Shown: in pieces, positions 58,856 through 64,000 of the stretch
Position numbering within the stretch: the stretch's first letter is position 1
How the letters are laid out: every line of letters starts with the position of its first letter
Source of the DNA: Dendrocalamus latiflorus
Taxonomy: Eukaryota; Streptophyta; Magnoliopsida; Poales; Poaceae
DNA: 64,000 nucleotides
Direction of reading: 5' to 3'
NCBI GenBank assembly: GCA_017311315.1
Contig: CM029642.1
Span: forward strand, 19,747,560-19,811,559
Program-made: the position numbers and the translations under genes
The notes under the pieces: generated by a model
Database searches by the model: none
The model's input: only the letters and a program-made list of their open reading frames with translations
Told to the model about the DNA's origin: nothing

Positions 58856-61678
58856 CTACATGCTCAGCACATACTCGAACTGTGGGCGATTTGGGTGCTT
58901 TTCTAGTAATTGCTTTCGCAGGATAGCATGTAGCTTGCGTTTATCACCGTCGTTGAACTTGACCCGGACCTCCTTGAGCAGCGGCAGGAACGTCACACCG
59001 ACGACACCGTCCTCGTCGTCTCTCAACATGCGGCATCGTTTGAGCCACAGCCACTGCAGACTCGGCATGGATTCTTTCTCAATGACCAGTGACACCAAGT
59101 CTTCGAGGCGGTCGATGCTGATGAGCTTCAGCTTCGTGAACTTGCCTGGGCGCAGGTTCAGCCGCTGCCCCACATAGGACTTCCTCCAGAGATGCAAACC
59201 TGTTAGGCTAGGGAGATCCCCGAGAACCTCGACCGTGTCCTGCTCCAACTCCGTGCCGAGCAACTTGATCTTGGTGACGCCTTGGAGTGACTGGACCCAA
59301 TGGGGCAGCTTGCCGAGGAACCCACACAACCGGAGGGTGATGAGATGCTGCGGCGGCGATGATATCGATTCCAGGCAACGGAGTGAGCCATGATTGCCGG
59401 TGCCGACACCCCTAGAGCGCACCTCAAGGTCTTTAAGATCGACGAGCTCATGAAGTGTGTCCCGGAGTTCGGCACCATCTTTGTTGGTGAGTTCCGTGAT
59501 TTCCAAATAGCTGAGCTCGACCAGTTTGCTTATATCCCTGAGCGTGCGGTGGCCATCTTTCCCGACAGCCACCCGACCCATACTGTGCATGCTCCTCAGC
59601 CTTCCGAAGCCATCGGGGAGCCTAACACCGCTGCGGGATTGATTGTTGTCGTCGTGGCGCATGCAGTGGCCGACGGTGAAGTGCTGCAATTTCTCTAGCT
59701 TGGTGAGGCCTTGCGGCACAGTGGTGACCTTGGTGCCTCGGATGTCTATGGACTGCAGGAACTTGAGCCTCCCGAGCGACTCAGGGAGCCTAGTGATGCT
59801 AGTTCTTCTTAGGCCCAGGTACTTGAGATGGCGAAGCTCACCGATGTCCGCGATATGGGCGTCCGTCGCGTTCGGGCAGTCCTCCAGATCGAGCACTCTG
59901 AGCATCTTCATCTTGGAGGGGATGATGAGGCGCGGCGGACACTCTCCATCGACCGTCAGCGACCGAACGTGCGACAGGTTGTTAATGCTCTCCAGGACGT
60001 CGATCCCAGCTTGCCAGCGGCAGTCAACACCGCTGCTGACGACCAAGTGCCGGACTTTCTCCCTTGGGCGCTGCCTTGACGGCAGCTGGCGGTTGTTGAG
60101 AACGAAGAGCTGGTTCTCCTCGGTGGACTTGGCAAGGATGATCTCACGCATCATGTCGTGGACCTGGGCGGTGTTGATCCAATCGTCAAGGTTGACCCAG
60201 GTGGTCGCTGGCTGGATCATGCACCTGCTGATAAGCTGATTGAAGTAGCCCTCCCCAACGTCCAAGAGATGCATGTCCGGCCTCTCGGCCACCAGCCCCT
60301 CGGCTATCCACCGCCATACCACGCGAGTCTGGCGAAGTTCGTGGTACTTGGGGAAGACGCTGAGGTACAAGAAGCAGGACTTGAGGTGGTACGGCAGCGC
60401 GTCGTAGCTGGACGTGAGGACGTCTTTTATTGACCCCAAACCCGGGTTGTTCTTCAGCTCCGAGCCGAGGTGGTCGTGCAGCTTCTTCCACCCCACCGGC
60501 TTCTTCATCTTGGTGGCCAACAGCTTGCCGACGGCGGCGACCGCCAGCGGCAGCCCGCAACATCTCTGGAGGATGGAGTTGGCCATCTCCATCAGCTCCC
60601 CCATCAACGGCCCGTCGTTTATCTGCGCCTTCTTGCAGAGAAGTTGAAGAGACTCTGCGTCTGTGAGAGAGCTGAGCTCGTACACATGGTCGGATGGTGA
60701 GGAGCACAACTCGGCGACACCCTTGTCCCTCGTCGTCGCGATGATCCAGCTCCCTCTCTTTCCGTCGGGCAGCACCTTCCTGATTTGCTCCCACTCCGCA
60801 ATTGTCGACACGTCGTCGACGACGATGGCGTACCTCTTGTCCCCCAGCTGGCACACCACTGCCTCGGTGAGGGCCATGAGGCTTGTGCTGCTGTGCCGCA
60901 CGATGTCTAGCTGTCTCGCGAGGCTCCGAATGAATTCGGCCATGGCCAAGGGGTGTGGCACGGTGACCCAGGCTCGGAGTTCGAACGCCCGCGCGAGCTC
61001 TGGGCTCCTCAACACCTCCCGCGCGAGCACTGTCTTGCCCATGCCGCCCATGCCATACACGGAGTGCACCTGGAGCGGCACGCCACTCTCCGATCCCACG
61101 AGGTGGCCGACAATATCGTCTCGAACTCGGTCACGCCCGACGAGCTGTGACTCCTCGGTGGCGACGTCGGCAGCGAAATCCCGGGAGATGATCTCCATGT
61201 CCTCGATGGCAACCGGGTTGGGTGCAGGGCCTGGCTGGACGACGATGCTGTAACGGAGGTTCCTTTTGCTAACCTCGTCGACCCTGCCTTTCACCAGCCT
61301 TATCCGGACGGCGATTTGGTGCTGGGCTCTCAATTGCGTGGCAGCCGGGAGTGCGCACGCCCTGAGCCACCCACCGAACGGCGGCAGGCTGCACCCCGTG
61401 CCGTAGTCGAGGGCGAGGTACTCTTGGAGGCAGTCCTCGACGTCGTACGCCAGGTCACGGACCTGCTTCACCCATATCTTGACGACGTCGTTGCGGGCGC
61501 GGTCGCCGGCGCCAGCCGCCCGCAGGAAGGCCTGCATCATCTCCAGCTCGTTGGTGATGAAGGACACCTCCTCGTGGACGCCGAGCAGGAGCATGGCCTC
61601 GTCGGCGAGAGCGTTCTTGGCCACGGGCAGCACCGTGTCGAGGGTGAGCTTGGCCAAGCTCAGCGCGGTTGCCTCCAT
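58856..61678 (-). CDS. CC-NB-ARC-LRR immune receptor (NLR gene 2), intronless
   Basis: One open frame of 940 residues, RPM1-like. Seen: coiled coil (1-140) with EDVID-type motif DVEDCLQEY (79-87); P-loop GMGGMGKT followed by V, not the usual T (209-217); RNBS-A ELRAWVTV (233-240); Walker B YAIVVDDV with S instead of W next (283-291); RNBS-B GSWIIATTR (309-317); GLPLA (375-379); RNBS-D CFLYLSVFP (435-443); MHD reads VHD (506-508); LRRs about 540-930 including LRVLDLEDC, HLKYLGLRRTSITRLPESLG and LQSIDIRGT. Length and order are normal for grass CNLs. It is far more GC-rich than its surroundings, as is common for intronless grass genes. The frame is intact and a TATA box lies 112 bases upstream, so it looks functional. 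Confidence 0.95.
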   Translation of the reverse strand: MEATALSLAKLTLDTVLPVAKNALADEAMLLLGVHEEVSFITNELEMMQAFLRAAGAGDRARNDVVKIWVKQVRDLAYDVEDCLQEYLALDYGTGCSLPPFGGWLRACALPAATQLRAQHQIAVRIRLVKGRVDEVSKRNLRYSIVVQPGPAPNPVAIEDMEIISRDFAADVATEESQLVGRDRVRDDIVGHLVGSESGVPLQVHSVYGMGGMGKTVLAREVLRSPELARAFELRAWVTVPHPLAMAEFIRSLARQLDIVRHSSTSLMALTEAVVCQLGDKRYAIVVDDVSTIAEWEQIRKVLPDGKRGSWIIATTRDKGVAELCSSPSDHVYELSSLTDAESLQLLCKKAQINDGPLMGELMEMANSILQRCCGLPLAVAAVGKLLATKMKKPVGWKKLHDHLGSELKNNPGLGSIKDVLTSSYDALPYHLKSCFLYLSVFPKYHELRQTRVVWRWIAEGLVAERPDMHLLDVGEGYFNQLISRCMIQPATTWVNLDDWINTAQVHDMMREIILAKSTEENQLFVLNNRQLPSRQRPREKVRHLVVSSGVDCRWQAGIDVLESINNLSHVRSLTVDGECPPRLIIPSKMKMLRVLDLEDCPNATDAHIADIGELRHLKYLGLRRTSITRLPESLGRLKFLQSIDIRGTKVTTVPQGLTKLEKLQHFTVGHCMRHDDNNQSRSGVRLPDGFGRLRSMHSMGRVAVGKDGHRTLRDISKLVELSYLEITELTNKDGAELRDTLHELVDLKDLEVRSRGVGTGNHGSLRCLESISSPPQHLITLRLCGFLGKLPHWVQSLQGVTKIKLLGTELEQDTVEVLGDLPSLTGLHLWRKSYVGQRLNLRPGKFTKLKLISIDRLEDLVSLVIEKESMPSLQWLWLKRCRMLRDDEDGVVGVTFLPLLKEVRVKFNDGDKRKLHAILRKQLLEKHPNRPQFEYVLSM

Positions 61679-61789
61679 AGCTAAGCAAGCTTAATTACTA
61701 GTACTGCGTAACTGTGTATTAGTGTATATATGCTCGTGGAGATCGACCTAAGATCTTGGTTATGTTACGGGAGGAACGGAAGCTTTCAA

Positions 61790-61797
61790 TATTTATA
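61790..61797 (-). promoter_or_regulatory. TATA box of NLR gene 2
   Basis: TATAAATA on the minus strand, 112 bases before the ATG, in a GC-rich to AT-rich transition. Position fits a leader of about 80 bases. Confidence 0.55.
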
Positions 61798-62604
61798 GGC
61801 GACCCGGCTTATTCACTGCTGCTCATTCGTCACGAGTCAAGCAAGTAAGCATCGAATTGTATTCCTTCCTTCCAGGGTACTTAAGGCATACTTATCGTGG
61901 AAGGGTATATGTTAAAGTTTAGTCTAATTCTTAGACGTATTTGAGTTGTATACGTATACGTATGCTTGTCGTATACACATAGAAGTCTAGTTCGTTTACG
62001 AGTTGATTTTTCAAGTTGAGGTTGTCTGTGTGTGAGTCCGTGTAAACAAATACGTATATAAATTAGGGTCGTATTCAAGTCTCCGTGTTCGTGCTCGAGT
62101 ATGAGTGATTATGTGTGGAGGCTATTTAAGCCATGCAGAGCTTCTGAACGTAAAGATTAGGGTGTGATCAGGGTGTGATCGTTGAGATACAGCAGAGAAA
62201 CAAAGAAGAGAGAGGGCAATACATTGCATGCGTGCGCGTTCACGTATTGGCAACTAGAAGATTTTGCTTTACTGCTATCTATCACGTGAAGGCAGAACAG
62301 AAGCAGTGCTGCTGCACGGTTTTGCTCCATCGCGTGAAGAAGCCAGTGGAGGTCACGTCCCGTGAAGTCGTCATCAGGAGAAGTCACGTCGTCCAGCCAG
62401 TCCCACCGAGGAAGGACGACGTGTCCCTCGGCAACATCACGATCAACTGAGCGTGTGGAAAATCTGCAACAGTATACCTGATCAGACAACCAGATTCCTC
62501 TACTCATTTGCGAAACGATGTACTCAAAAGTTCTGCTTTCCGTCAGTGCAGTGCGTGGAAGAGAAATGTGGCAGGCAGCATCTTCGCAGCACAAAGGATA
62601 TATG
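61798..62604. other. Upstream region of NLR gene 2, between the two leader copies
   Basis: No gene recognised. Includes 'gtatacgtatacgtatgc' near 61950 and an open frame at 62157-62630 (-) that starts within the second leader copy and resembles nothing known. Confidence 0.4.
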
Positions 62605-62680
62605 CCGTAGTTGCCTCCATAGCTAAGCAAGCTTACTAGTACTAATTGGACATCGACCTAACATCTTGGTTATGTTACAC
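62605..62680 (-). repeat. Second copy of the NLR gene 2 start and leader
   Basis: 'gttgcctccatagctaagcaagctta' (62610-62635) repeats the sequence over the start codon of NLR gene 2 (61670-61694), and 'atcgacctaa.atcttggttatgttac' continues the match as at 61741-61768. The ATGGAGGCAAC start is preserved but the sequence after it is unrelated to NLR code: the frame runs on through an unrelated stretch. Confidence 0.82.
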
Positions 62681-62690
62681 GAGAAACAGA

Positions 62691-63354
62691 TGTTGGGATA
62701 CGGGTATCTTACACTAGCATAAATTAAAAATTTTTATCACGCAAATCAAGAAGTCATACGAGTAAAAGATTATACATCGTTACCACTAGACGCGTAGTGC
62801 AGCGAAGTAGAGTTGAAACGGCCGATTTAACGAAGCGCACGTTGATGTAGTGAAAATAGTCGATTATCCTCTGGCCAACTGTCTCCTCATCGCGATTATC
62901 CCGATCAGTGCCGCAGTCACGACAGCGCCTCTATCGAAGTCCTTACATCCAAGGATAGAACACCATGCATCGCATTCTAGCACCAACGCACACGGCAGCG
63001 GGTTTTGAGAGGTGATGGCTAGGGTTTCGATGGGTGTGTCTTGGGATGCCCCGTCAGCGCTGCGCTTTTCTTAATATATAGCCTCCAATCAGATCCTTAT
63101 CGATACGATTAGATATCGTATCTAACTTGGAGAGCCTCTGATTGGATCTATATCCAATACGACTAAAGATCGTATCCCACTCGAAGAGCCTCCGACCGAA
63201 TCCAATACAAGAAGATATCGTGTCCCACTCAGAGTCTATCAGTCGTACCCTTATCATTCCAACCTGTTAAGTATGTGACCCTGTAGGTTCATGCATATTC
63301 AGCCATGACCCAAAAACTCCTATGTGGTCCACAAGTAGGTAACGGTCCCTAACA
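62691..63354 (+). repeat. LTR of a copia-type or LARD element
   Basis: Starts TGTTGGGATACGGG and ends GGTCCCTAACA, with short inverted ends (TGTTGGGA / TCCCTAACA). About 664 bases. No matching 5-base target duplication was found, so it may be the 5' LTR of an element running off the window and not a solo LTR. Confidence 0.62.
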
Positions 63355-64000
63355 GAACATATCAACTCTCAAATATACGTAAAGATCATATGGATGAACA
63401 TACATGGTGCTTATGTATCGATACCTTTGTCTCATGATACTAGATCAAACTCAAGGCAAGAAGTGTGCCATTCTACGATGGCTCGATCATTCACTCGAAT
63501 TTGTAGTGGATTACTCAGTTGTGATTGACTCGTAAACCATATTCGGCATGGCCGTGAACTTCCTTAATTTCAACTATATCGAGGGGCATAGAGAAATCTC
63601 TCCCATTATATAGGAGAAGTAAATTCTATCTTAGTCGCTCACATTCTTTCGTATGTTTTATAGTAAACACAAAAGCTATCTTTATTACCACCCGGTTACG
63701 GAATAATATTTGGCAACCACTAAGAAACTATTACACATGTAGGAAACTATGACAATTTTAGGTGTAAGGATTCTACATACACCATGTATGAGACCAATTG
63801 ATGACACTAAGAATATAATAATTCTTGTAATATCTAATGGTAGGTCAATCTAACACCATATCTCTAACATGTGTCACATTATTGATTTGATATTTCTATA
63901 TCCATGATCCATAAAATATGATCATCAATAAATACATATGCTAATCTATAAATCATAATTATCCTATATAATGATATAAGATCAGATTTAATTTAGAATA
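63355..64000 (+). other. Sequence after the LTR, possibly retroelement interior
   Basis: AT-rich, noncoding. If the preceding LTR is a 5' LTR, this would be its untranslated interior, but I see no clear primer-binding site. Ends at the window edge. Confidence 0.35.

Noticed and set aside
16965..61678. The two NLR genes as a head-to-head sensor/helper pair
   Set aside because: They are on the same strand, 39 kb apart, differ in exon structure and neither has an integrated decoy domain.
59643..61694. Plus-strand frames opposite NLR gene 2
   Set aside because: Antisense shadows of a GC-rich coding region; translations have no family features while the minus strand has every NLR motif.

Overview
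The window is nuclear DNA of a grass (Poaceae). The evidence is one interrupted and one intronless CC-NB-ARC-LRR resistance gene, plant-type introns, a GC-rich gene 5' end next to AT-rich flanks, and dense nested transposons (CACTA, Ty1-copia, Ty3-gypsy, MULE, hAT, Stowaway-like and other MITEs, and a probable Helitron). I cannot name the species. There are no bacterial genes, and I recognised no rRNA, tRNA or CRISPR array.

Layout. 0-2.2 kb: AT-rich repeats, a broken NLR coiled-coil fragment and a MITE. 2.2-7.5 kb: a region with Helitron-like ends containing a minus-strand gene related to the 32-kDa subunit of replication protein A (RPA2). Its exons splice in frame, but half of the OB fold is absent and one exon is duplicated out of order. 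8.3-8.8 kb: a tandem duplication, one copy holding a MITE. 9.4-13.0 kb: one end of a CACTA element (minus orientation) abutting a broken copia element, which carries a nested solo-LTR-like insertion and its own 3' LTR. 13.5-14.5 kb: a long-TIR MULE-like element. 17.0-19.7 kb: NLR gene 1 (two exons). 21.2-26.8 kb: LTR remnants and a decayed gypsy element. 27.5-34.7 kb: two direct copies of a long noncoding repeat; a third copy lies at 57.0-58.3 kb. 36.7-45.5 kb: an old CACTA element split by a younger 7.3-kb CACTA with a TAG target duplication. 46.1-46.5 kb: hAT transposase tail. 47.9-49.0 kb: foldback repeats. 55.2-56.8 kb: a GC-rich retro-insert with an 11-bp target duplication. 58.9-61.7 kb: NLR gene 2 (intronless) with a TATA box and, 0.9 kb further upstream, a second copy of its leader. 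62.7 kb to the end: an LTR and possible internal retroelement sequence.

How parts fit. The two NLRs are intracellular immune receptors that sense pathogen effectors; they are 39 kb apart and not head-to-head, so nothing shows that they act as a pair. The rest is mainly transposon biology. The younger CACTA holds several things I find most worth a second look: a truncated TNP2 transposase fused by deletion to a Ulp1-protease ORF whose exons still splice in frame; a small antisense ORF near the TIR that also occurs in the second CACTA at 9.7 kb; an 88-bp arm, nearly perfect RNA-type hairpin; and a 3 x 258-bp tandem array. The RPA2-like gene is the most notable host-derived item.
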